A stretch of DNA of 64,000 nucleotides. Source: Terriglobia bacterium (GTDB taxonomy: Bacteria > Acidobacteriota > Terriglobia > JAJPHL01). Below, one piece after another: positions 7,739 through 15,367 of this stretch. The translations under genes and the position numbers were made by a program. Position 1 is the stretch's first letter; the number at the start of each line of letters is the position of its first letter. Location of the stretch: positions 270,180 to 334,179 of the forward strand of contig JAJPHL010000068.1 in NCBI GenBank assembly GCA_021325275.1. Reading direction: 5' to 3'. A model generated the notes under the pieces. It was not told the DNA's origin. It did not search any database and worked only from the letters and a program-made list of their open reading frames with translations.

Positions 7739-9520
7739 CTACACTTTCCTTACGGAGACCTTCGTTGCCGCCCAATGCCGGCGATCAATCAACGCAAAAA
7801 CGTTCGCTCCCCGATTCCTTGCGTATCGTCCGAACGATGTGTGTCCTTGACCCGCGGCCATCGCCACGAGGTCGGGCGCGCACGACGGGTTGATGGAAAG
7901 TCGAGCGGTCGCGCGTCCTGTTGGCGATTCGATTTGTACGGTGTCGCCTTCGGATAATCCCATGCGCTGTGCCGTCCGCGGATTCATTTCCAGCGACGAC
8001 GCCCACACCGTTTGCGAAAGCGGATCGGGCAATTCCTGCAACCACGGAACGTTGGCCGCCTCGCCCAATCCCAGGGCGACGCCGCCATAAACTTGCAAGT
8101 GAAATTCGCCCGAGCCGTGGAACGTCGGCGGTTCCCACGCCGGTGCCGGCGCGGATTTCGTCGCGGTGACTGTTTCCTCCGGATACGTTGCGTCGAGTAC
8201 CTCGCGCCACGTTTTTTCCGCGGGCGCCTTGCCGATGCGCGCGGAAACGTCGAGCAACACATCGGCGGTGTCTCGCGTCTTGTAGAGCGGCAGCACGGCC
8301 GGCCTCACGACGATCGCTCCTTTGTCCGATTGCGACTCGTGCCACGCTTCGAGCGACGTGTGATTCGGCAGGACCATCGCCGCGGCTTCGGCTGTTTCGT
8401 CGGGGAAGGAAGAAAAACTCACGACGAACGCGGACGGCGCAATCAATCCGGGAAACTCGTACGCGGGATTGCGTCCCGCGATGAAAACAACTTGCTGCAA
8501 CTCCGGCTTACCGGCGATGTCGTCCAGCGATCGCAAGTGACGTGACGGCGGCGGATGCGTTACGCCCTTGTTCAGCGCATTCAGTTGTGCCACCGCTTCG
8601 GCGGTGGCTTGCGAGTTCGAATGCCCGGCCGTGCTGCCACCAATCACCGCGACGGCGGGCAGGTGCTCGCGAAATTCGCGCGCCAGCCGTTCAATGCGAT
8701 CCGCTTTTGCGCCCGTGATTCCCGCTGCGCGGGACGCGCTCCATCCCGATGCGCCGGCCATCGCCAAGGCCAACGCGCCCTCGGTCCCCGGCTTCACGTA
8801 GACCCATTCGTCGGCGTACGCCGCAGTCAGTGAGAATCGCGACTCCACCTGCACGAGTTTTCCGCGCAAACCGGGACGGCCCTGTCGCATGTGGCCGAGT
8901 TCGCGCTGTTGTTGCACCGGAGACGCACCGCCTTCGATGAGCGGTGCGCCGAAAGAAAGCACATAGTTGCAATTATCGAAATGAGGTGCGGTCTGTGCTT
9001 CGCGAACCGACGCCTCACTGAGTGGTTCCGCTTCCACGCGCGGTGGAGCGCCAAGCCGCGCCAGAAAATCGTCGACGACTTTGGCGCGCAGACCCGAGAG
9101 CCGCGGCGTGATGAACGCGATTCCCTTGGGATCGGTCGATTTCAGTTTTTCCGCGAGCGTCGCGAGTGCCGCATCCCACTCGGCGGGCTGTCCTTTTACA
9201 AGCGGCGACTGCACGCGGTCGGGATTGTAGAGCAGTTGCAATTCGGCTTGACCGCGCGCGCACAGCCGTCCGCGATTCACCGGATGATTTGCCGCGCCCT
9301 CGAGTTTGATGGCGCGTCCGTCAGCCCAGCGCACTTCCAGTCCGCACGACGCGCCGCATCCGTTGCAGACGCTCGCCACGCGACGCTCCTCGCCGATCGT
9401 CATTTGATCGGAAGGAATCGTCGACGCGACGGTCTGCCGCATGGTCTTGCCGCAACTGGTTAGCACGGCGCTGCCGGCGGTGAGAATGCTCGATACTTTG
9501 ATGAAATCTCGACGATCCAT
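7739..9520 (-). CDS. Alternative complex III molybdopterin-oxidoreductase-like subunit (ActB1 type)
   Basis: 593 residues, related to molybdopterin oxidoreductases. The N-terminus has a twin-arginine motif RRDFIK and a lipobox-like LTSC (Cys23), so a Tat-exported lipoprotein is predicted. Four cysteines at 52, 55, 59 and 87 (VCNGCGASCG and GRLCARGQ) form the [4Fe-4S] pattern of active molybdoenzymes; as I recall, characterised ActB1 domains have lost their cofactors. A C-terminal dinucleotide-binding-type domain covers GLSEGDTVQIESPTG. The protein is shorter than most molybdoenzymes, and I see no clear Mo ligand, so catalysis is doubtful. Confidence 0.85.
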   Translation of the reverse strand: MDRRDFIKVSSILTAGSAVLTSCGKTMRQTVASTIPSDQMTIGEERRVASVCNGCGASCGLEVRWADGRAIKLEGAANHPVNRGRLCARGQAELQLLYNPDRVQSPLVKGQPAEWDAALATLAEKLKSTDPKGIAFITPRLSGLRAKVVDDFLARLGAPPRVEAEPLSEASVREAQTAPHFDNCNYVLSFGAPLIEGGASPVQQQRELGHMRQGRPGLRGKLVQVESRFSLTAAYADEWVYVKPGTEGALALAMAGASGWSASRAAGITGAKADRIERLAREFREHLPAVAVIGGSTAGHSNSQATAEAVAQLNALNKGVTHPPPSRHLRSLDDIAGKPELQQVVFIAGRNPAYEFPGLIAPSAFVVSFSSFPDETAEAAAMVLPNHTSLEAWHESQSDKGAIVVRPAVLPLYKTRDTADVLLDVSARIGKAPAEKTWREVLDATYPEETVTATKSAPAPAWEPPTFHGSGEFHLQVYGGVALGLGEAANVPWLQELPDPLSQTVWASSLEMNPRTAQRMGLSEGDTVQIESPTGRATARLSINPSCAPDLVAMAAGQGHTSFGRYARNRGANVFALIDRRHWAATKVSVRKV

Positions 9521-9544
9521 GTGTTCTTCCCAGCGGTGACAGCC

Positions 9545-10105
9545 TCAACGATGACACGTCGAGCAATCATTCGACACTTTTCTTTCCTTGTGGCAGTCGA
9601 TGCAAAATCCCATCGTGAAAGTCCGATAGGCTACTGACGCATCTTCCGTCCCCGTCGCTCCGTGGCACGTTTGGCACGCCAACCCAGCGGCGCGCACGTG
9701 ACGCTCATGATTGTAGTAAACAAATGCAGGCAATCGATAGAGCCGCACCCAAGGAATCGGTTTGCTCTCCGCTTTGTATTGCGCGACTTTCTTGATTTCG
9801 GGACTATTCGCTTTGATCGAACGATGGCACGTCATGCAAAGATTCGCCGTCGGGATTCCCGAGCGGCGCGTCGACATCGCCAATTGATGGCAATCGGTGC
9901 ATTCCATCTTGCCTTCGGTGACGTGCAGCTTGTGATTGAAGACGATCGGTTGCGCCGGCGCATCCGCGGCATGCGCGGTAGCGAGGAAGATCAGAACAAA
10001 TGCGACTAGCGCTGCGCCAGTTTTGGTGCGCGCCGATGACGCCGCGGCGGCGCGGATTTCGCGGACGCGATCGTCACTCCGCGATAGCTTTCGAAAACTC
10101 CCCAA
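9545..10105 (-). CDS. actA: Pentahaem cytochrome c, alternative complex III subunit ActA
   Basis: Five haem-binding motifs (CTDCH, CMTCH, CQTCH, CIDCH, CSTCH) and a hydrophobic export segment ALVAFVLIFLATAHA. This matches ActA of alternative complex III, although the soluble part is short. The start is uncertain: the frame has no ATG or GTG before the signal sequence. TTG at 10105 is chosen because AGGAGG lies 9 bases upstream; another TTG is at 10135. Either choice overlaps the GH18-like gene by about 100-130 bases and leaves an unusually long region before the hydrophobic core. Confidence 0.8.
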   Translation of the reverse strand: MGSFRKLSRSDDRVREIRAAAASSARTKTGAALVAFVLIFLATAHAADAPAQPIVFNHKLHVTEGKMECTDCHQLAMSTRRSGIPTANLCMTCHRSIKANSPEIKKVAQYKAESKPIPWVRLYRLPAFVYYNHERHVRAAGLACQTCHGATGTEDASVAYRTFTMGFCIDCHKERKVSNDCSTCHR

Positions 10106-11154
10106 ATGTCCGGATCCTCCTGTCCCAGTCGCCAAGCGGCCACTCCGGCCAGCTTGAAGCGGCGGGCCAGTTCGATTTTTTCAGAAACGCTTCGGGAATC
10201 CTCGAGCCAAACCGTGTTGGTCGCTTTGGCACCGGACAAGGCGTCGTCGGATTCCGTCCCCAAACTCTCGATTCGAAACCACGGCGAACGAGAGAGCGGG
10301 TCCCATTGTAGCTCAGCGCCAAGCTCGTTGAGAAGCGAAAGTGCTTGCCGGTGGCTGCCCGCCGTTGAGTCGCGCGATCCGGACGACTCGGTCCAACTGC
10401 GGTGATACATCGGAAGACCGAGCAGCAATTTCGACGGCGGAATCGCTTCGACCGTGTCGGCCAGCACGCGTTCCACCCAGTTGTAACCGGCAATCGGTCC
10501 CGGCGCGCTGCCGCGCGAGTGTTGATCGTAGGCCATCAGGATTACCAGGTCGGTGGCGCGTCCGATCGCTCGATTGTCGAATGCTTCGCGGAACGTCCCT
10601 ACCGGCGCCGGCACGGCCACGCCGAGGCGTAAGCCCGCCGCTCGGAATCGCGCGTGAACGTCGGATAGCCACGCCGGGTAGCGCTGGCGCTCACTGCGGG
10701 AGAGTCCTTCAAAGTCGATGACGAAGCCACGGAGATGAAGTTTTTTCGCCGTGGTCACGAGATTCTGCGCCAGTCGCGATCGCGCGCTCTTGGAATTGAG
10801 TAGCGCGCTCAAGCCTTCCACCGAAAAATCGGCGTTCACCACCGAGGGCATCATCTGCACACGTCCGCGAGCGGACGCCAACTCCGGAGAAATGTGGCCC
10901 GTGAGCCGACCGTCAGCGTGCGCCGAGAAAACCGCCGGCGAAAGGATGTCGAGGTTGCGTGCATGTTCGGAGAGCGATTGCGCGGCATGGCGATCGCCCA
11001 AGGAAAACGCCAGAACCGTCGGGCGTGTGGCGGCCACTCGCGGCGCGGCGTGAACCGGCGATTTCGTGGGAACGGTAGGTCGCGCGGGCTTCGCGTACGC
11101 CACTGTGGCCGCGAGCATCGCCGCATGTAACACCAAGCCTGCGTGAGTCTTCAT
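10006..11154 (-). CDS. Exported GH18-like glycoside hydrolase
   Basis: 382 residues with signal peptide MKTHAGLVLHAAMLAATVAYA. The fold is the chitinase-like barrel seen in YaaH-type spore and cell-wall hydrolases. The catalytic strand reads GFVIDFEGL with Asp147 and the acid Glu149, and later strands read DLVILMAYDQH and LLLGLPMYHRSW, as in GH18. The likely substrate is a peptidoglycan or chitin oligosaccharide. The ATG at 11154 overlaps the permease stop (ATGA). The 3' end overlaps the start of actA. Confidence 0.8.
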   Translation of the reverse strand: MKTHAGLVLHAAMLAATVAYAKPARPTVPTKSPVHAAPRVAATRPTVLAFSLGDRHAAQSLSEHARNLDILSPAVFSAHADGRLTGHISPELASARGRVQMMPSVVNADFSVEGLSALLNSKSARSRLAQNLVTTAKKLHLRGFVIDFEGLSRSERQRYPAWLSDVHARFRAAGLRLGVAVPAPVGTFREAFDNRAIGRATDLVILMAYDQHSRGSAPGPIAGYNWVERVLADTVEAIPPSKLLLGLPMYHRSWTESSGSRDSTAGSHRQALSLLNELGAELQWDPLSRSPWFRIESLGTESDDALSGAKATNTVWLEDSRSVSEKIELARRFKLAGVAAWRLGQEDPDIWGVFESYRGVTIASAKSAPPRRHRRAPKLAQR

Positions 11155-12455
11155 GCGCGCTTTCCTTCCCAGTAATAAAACGCCGGTACGCCGGCGGCGA
11201 TGATCAACAATCCGATGCCCGCGCGCGCCGGATGCTCCCATAGGATCGAGACCGCCAGTGCCGCCGCCACCGTGACGAAGATCGCCGGCAGCACCGGATA
11301 GCCCCACGTGCGATACGGGCGCGGCAAGTCGGGCCGCTTGATGCGCAGCGCGATGACGGCGGCGGTCGCAGCGCCATAGAAAATCCACGAACCAAAGATC
11401 ACGTAGTTGAAAAGCTGTTCGTACGTCCCCGTGAGACTCATCAACGCGCCGATGGCGCAGAGGAAAATCACCGAATTGCTGGGTGCGTGAAAGCGCGGAT
11501 GCACCACCGCGATCGCGCGGAAGAATCGACCGTCGGCCGCCATGGCGAACGGCACGCGCGATCCCGAGAGTATCGAGCCGTTGATCGCCGCGAAAATCGA
11601 AACCATCGCGGCGATTGCCACGAACGCGCCGCCGCGATCGCCCATGAAGACGCGCGCCACGTCGGCGGCCACGCGCTCGGCGCTGGCGACTTTCGCCGCG
11701 GGCAGCACGTAGAAGTACGCGACGTTTGCCAAGATGTAGAGCGCTCCCACCGCGGCCGTCCCGGCAATCAGCGCCAGCGGCAAATTGCGTTCCGGCTTTT
11801 CCACTTCACCCGCGACCATCGCCACGTTGTTCCATCCGTCGTAGGCCCACAATGCCGCGACAAGTGCCGCGATAAATCCGGCAAATGCTCCGCCTACCGG
11901 AATCGAGGTCGAGAAATTCGACCAGCTTCCTTTGCCCGTAAGTAGAGCGCCGGCGACGAGGCCGAGAATCAAGGCGATCTTCAAAAACGTCAAAAGCGTT
12001 TGTACGAAGCCGGACGTCTTCACGCCGAAATAATTCACCACGCCGAGCAGGACGATCGTGGCGAACGAGACGGCTTTCTGCGGAACAGTCGGGAAGAAAA
12101 AACTACAGTAGCGCGCGAATCCCGCGCCGAGCGTCGCGAGCGACCCCGGCTTGCCGATGAGCATTTGCATCCATCCATAAAGAAACGCCCACAGCGGACC
12201 GTATCCCGCGCGCAGATAGTTGTACTCGCCGCCGGCTTCGGGCAGTGCGGACGCCAGTTCCGCATAGGTCAATGCGCCCGCCAGCGAAAGCGCGCCCGCA
12301 AAAATCCAAACGAAGAACACGCCGGCGGGCGTGCCCATGCCGCGCGTCATCTCCGCCGACACCAGGAATACACCGCTGCCGATCGTCGTGCCGATGACGA
12401 CGGAGGATGCGCCCATGAGGCCGAGGCCGCGCACGAGTTTCGGCTGCTGGGTCAT
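11151..12455 (-). CDS. APC-family amino acid permease
   Basis: 434 residues with about twelve membrane helices. The unwound first helix reads GTTIGSGVFLVSAEM, the APC substrate-binding signature, and helix 3 region reads AELASALPEAGGEYNYLR, as in LAT-like exchangers and amino acid/proton symporters. The substrate is not predictable. It is probably cotranscribed with the GH18-like gene, whose start overlaps its stop. Confidence 0.88.
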   Translation of the reverse strand: MTQQPKLVRGLGLMGASSVVIGTTIGSGVFLVSAEMTRGMGTPAGVFFVWIFAGALSLAGALTYAELASALPEAGGEYNYLRAGYGPLWAFLYGWMQMLIGKPGSLATLGAGFARYCSFFFPTVPQKAVSFATIVLLGVVNYFGVKTSGFVQTLLTFLKIALILGLVAGALLTGKGSWSNFSTSIPVGGAFAGFIAALVAALWAYDGWNNVAMVAGEVEKPERNLPLALIAGTAAVGALYILANVAYFYVLPAAKVASAERVAADVARVFMGDRGGAFVAIAAMVSIFAAINGSILSGSRVPFAMAADGRFFRAIAVVHPRFHAPSNSVIFLCAIGALMSLTGTYEQLFNYVIFGSWIFYGAATAAVIALRIKRPDLPRPYRTWGYPVLPAIFVTVAAALAVSILWEHPARAGIGLLIIAAGVPAFYYWEGKRA

Positions 12456-12493
12456 TGCGAAATCCTCGGGCGTTGCGTTTGGGCCGACGGTTC

Positions 12494-12583
12494 TTTCACC
12501 GCAGAGACGCAGAGACGCAGAGAAAACCTGACATCACCACTTCTAGGTTTTCTCTGCGTCTCTGCGTCTCTGCGGTGAAAAAG
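12494..12583. repeat. Intergenic inverted repeat A2 (GAGACGCA family)
   Basis: Left arm 12494-12529 (TTTCACCGCAGAGACGC and following units) pairs with right arm 12545-12583, around a 15-base loop. It lies between the symporter stop and the permease start, both minus strand. The arms match those of A1, but the loop is unrelated. Confidence 0.9.
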
Positions 12584-12592
12584 CAGCATGAA

Positions 12593-14020
12593 TTACGATG
12601 TCCTTTCGGACGCGAGCATTCCTACGGAAAAAGTCACCGCCGTGCCGATCAGCACGTACCAGGTGAATGCGACGTGGGTATACGTCGAAACACCCACCAT
12701 CGTGATCAAACCGACGACCATCCCAACAATCGCACCGTTCTGTGTCGCGCGTTTTGTGAGCACGCCCATCAGAAAGACGCCGAGTAGCGCGCCGTAAGCG
12801 ACGCTTGCGATGCTCAAGCCCATTTCGAAGACCGATCGATGAAATCGCGACGCCGCCAATGCTACGCCGACCAAAACCACGCCCCATCCCAATGTCGCGA
12901 ACCGAGAAACGCGCAAGTAATGAGACTCGTCATGTCCCGCCGCCCACGAGCGATAAAAGTCCACCACCGAAGTCGACGCCAGCGAATTCAGCGCCGCGCT
13001 CAGGTTCGACATGGCCGCCGCCAGAATCGCCGCGATCACCAAGCCCGCCGCGACCGGTGGAAATTGCGTGACGATAAACGTCGGGAAAATCGCGTCGTTA
13101 CTCGCAAACGGCGTCGCCGGCGGGAAATGGCGATAGTACGCGAATAGCATCACGCCGATCACCAGGAACAGCGTGAACTGCACGAGGATCACGATCCAAC
13201 TTCCGTAGAGCGCCTTGCGGCTGTCGCGTTCATCCCGCGCGGAAAGCAATCGCTGGACCATGAGTTGATCCGTGCCGTGAGACGCGGTCGTCAAAAACAT
13301 TCCGCCCAGCAGGCCCGCCCAGAAGGTGTACGCCTTGGTGAGATCAAAGCTGAAATCGAAAATGGAAAACTTCGAGGTTGCCGCGGCGAGTGCCACCGTT
13401 TCATGCCATCCGCCGGGGACGCGATGGAGCAGCAGGAAAAAACTAAGCGCGGCGCCCGCGACGTAGATGAACATTTGGATCACGTCAGTCCAGATTACCG
13501 CTGTCATCCCGCCTTCAAACGTGTAGAAAAGCGTGAGAATCGTAATGATTACTACCGACGTCAACTGGCCCGTGCCTAAAACGATACCCACAAGAATGGA
13601 GATGGCGAACACGCGGACGCCTTCGGCGAGTCCCCGGATCACCAGAAACGCCGCCGCCGTGAGGCGTTTCAATCGCGCGCCGAACCGCCGATCGATCAAC
13701 TGATACGCCGTGTATAACTCGCCGTGAAAATAATGAGGCAGCAAAACGGTGGAGATCACCACGCGCGCCAGTAAGTATCCGAAGACCACTTGCAGGAATC
13801 CGAGATTGCCGGCGTAGGCGATGGCCGGCGTACCGATGATCGTGAGAATGCTGGTTTCCGCCGAGACGATCGAGAGCGCGATGGCCCACCAGGGAATCGT
13901 GCGTCCGCCGAGGAAATAATCCTTGAGGGAATGTTGCCGGCCGCGGAATCGCGCGCCGAACGCGGTGATTCCCGCCAAATAAACGGCAATCACCGACAAA
14001 TCAATCCAGCCAAGCTTCAC
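12593..14020 (-). CDS. Sodium:solute symporter (SSS family)
   Basis: 475 residues with about thirteen membrane helices. The segments DYFLGGRTIPWWAIALS and SIVSAETSILT match the start of SSS transporters, and SNLSAALNSLASTSVVDFY matches the helix-8 Na+ site region. The family carries sugars, amino acids, myo-inositol or pantothenate; the substrate here is unknown. It is divergent from the PilZ-like genes across about 105 bases. Confidence 0.88.
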   Translation of the reverse strand: MKLGWIDLSVIAVYLAGITAFGARFRGRQHSLKDYFLGGRTIPWWAIALSIVSAETSILTIIGTPAIAYAGNLGFLQVVFGYLLARVVISTVLLPHYFHGELYTAYQLIDRRFGARLKRLTAAAFLVIRGLAEGVRVFAISILVGIVLGTGQLTSVVIITILTLFYTFEGGMTAVIWTDVIQMFIYVAGAALSFFLLLHRVPGGWHETVALAAATSKFSIFDFSFDLTKAYTFWAGLLGGMFLTTASHGTDQLMVQRLLSARDERDSRKALYGSWIVILVQFTLFLVIGVMLFAYYRHFPPATPFASNDAIFPTFIVTQFPPVAAGLVIAAILAAAMSNLSAALNSLASTSVVDFYRSWAAGHDESHYLRVSRFATLGWGVVLVGVALAASRFHRSVFEMGLSIASVAYGALLGVFLMGVLTKRATQNGAIVGMVVGLITMVGVSTYTHVAFTWYVLIGTAVTFSVGMLASERTS

Positions 14021-14126
14021 AAGAATCTTCCTTGAGCGAACAGGACGCGTCCACCCGCATCCATCCTGGCGCCGGAAACTTGTCGCGTCCGATGGGAGCG
14101 AAGTTACCGGAGAGAAATGTTAACAT

Positions 14127-14708
14127 GTGGGACTGATGGAAGAGCCGAAGAATTCCGGCGCGCAAGGTGGGAAATTGGAAGCGCCCAAGCCCAATTCCAC
14201 GTGGAATTTCATGGACGCGCCCGTGCGCTTGGTTTGCCGCTACTCGAACGGCATCAGCGAAAGCGCCGTGGCGCGCGGAATCGGCATGAAAGGCCCGGTG
14301 CTGCGCGTAATGTGCCGCACCAAATATGAACTGGGCACGACGGTCACGGCGATGGCCTCGTTCCTTCCCACGACCACGCCGGGGCAAGTGATCGCGGTGG
14401 AGCGCGGCAAAGAAGTCGGCACTTGGCTGATGGAATTGCGCCTGCGTCCGGCCACCGCGCCGGCGGCAGAAATCGAAGGTCACACCACGCCGCTGATGCC
14501 GATGCCGGAAGCGGCCGGTATTTTGGCGCGACGTCTCGAATCGGCTGGCTGGATTCCGTTTTTCCAGGCCGCGTTCGAAAAATCGGACGCCGTGGAGCGT
14601 CCCGCGATGTTGGCCGCCGTGGAAACGGCAGTATTTTCGCTATTGCAAGCTCGGGATCTGGCGAGCATCTCCGACCTTACCAATCGCGTCGTGAAGGGCG
14701 CTAAATGA
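14127..14708 (+). CDS. PilZ-like domain protein
   Basis: 193 residues. The middle part (PVRLVCRYSNGISESAVARG to about residue 110) has the beta-barrel spacing of Acidobacteria PilZ-like proteins, but the RxxxR c-di-GMP motif is not clear. The C-terminus is a helical region (FEKSDAVERPAMLAAVETAV). A GTG at 14127 has GGAGAG upstream; ATG 14136 is an alternative start. The stop overlaps the start of the next gene, a second PilZ-like protein. Confidence 0.5.
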   Translation: MGLMEEPKNSGAQGGKLEAPKPNSTWNFMDAPVRLVCRYSNGISESAVARGIGMKGPVLRVMCRTKYELGTTVTAMASFLPTTTPGQVIAVERGKEVGTWLMELRLRPATAPAAEIEGHTTPLMPMPEAAGILARRLESAGWIPFFQAAFEKSDAVERPAMLAAVETAVFSLLQARDLASISDLTNRVVKGAK

Positions 14709-15262
14709 GCGCGCTTCGCCGTCGAAGCAAGCGAGTTTCCAAGAGTGAGCGCGTGATGCTGGACATCACCGATCCCACGCCTGTGCAAGACATCGTGGTG
14801 ACGCTCGAAGTTTCCGCACACGGCGCCAAGGTTTTGGCGCGCCGCCACATGCAGAAGGAAGCGCGGGGCACGGCGATGTTCATCGCCGCGGGCCGCAAGG
14901 TTCCGTGCCGGATTGCCTGGCAGCGCCCACCGGGTCCCGACGGCCGCATGGAAACGGGATTGGAAATTTACAGCAACGGAAATTTCTGGGGCTTGGATTT
15001 GGAGGGATCAGAGGTGGATCCCGAACCGGCGCCCGTGCCGGTGGCGCCCGCGGGTCCGAAAATGCCGGCGGCGCTGCGACCGGCGAGCGGAGCCGAATCA
15101 CCTTCCGCGACCATGAGAGCCATCACCGAAGCGATCAGCAAGAATCGCTCCGTGTCGCTGCCGATCGATCTTTGGTGCATGTTGGTGGACAATCTCGAGT
15201 CGAAGGGCGTTTTCAGCCGCGCGGAATTGATCGCGATGCTGAAAAAGATTGAGAAGGGTTAA
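14705..15262 (+). CDS. PilZ-domain-like protein
   Basis: 185 residues, starting with the ATGA overlap. The first 110 residues (DIVVTLEVSAHGAKVLARRH and CRIAWQRPPGPDGRMETGLE) match the strand pattern of PilZ domains, including the W..TGLE ending common in them. A Pro/Ala linker and a helical tail follow (SLPIDLWCMLVDNLESKGV). A basic N-terminus (RRRSKRVSKSER) may supply the arginines that bind c-di-GMP. The two proteins probably act together. Confidence 0.6.
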   Translation: MSALRRRSKRVSKSERVMLDITDPTPVQDIVVTLEVSAHGAKVLARRHMQKEARGTAMFIAAGRKVPCRIAWQRPPGPDGRMETGLEIYSNGNFWGLDLEGSEVDPEPAPVPVAPAGPKMPAALRPASGAESPSATMRAITEAISKNRSVSLPIDLWCMLVDNLESKGVFSRAELIAMLKKIEKG

Positions 15263-15272
15263 CGCTCGAGGG

Positions 15273-15360
15273 AAAATGCAAACGCAGATGAACGCCGATA
15301 ACGCGATGAGGGTTCGATTTTATCTGCGTTCATCTGCGTTTATCTGCGGTTCCGTTTTTT
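15273..15360. repeat. Intergenic inverted repeat B1 (GCAGATGAAC family)
   Basis: Left arm about 15273-15304 (AAACGCAGATGAACGCCGAT) pairs imperfectly with right arm 15318-15350 (TTATCTGCGTTCATCTGCG), ending in a T-run at 15355-15360. It sits between the convergent stops of the PilZ-like gene and oligopeptidase B. The T-run makes it terminator-like for plus-strand transcripts. Confidence 0.85.
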
Positions 15361-15367
15361 CCGGCTC

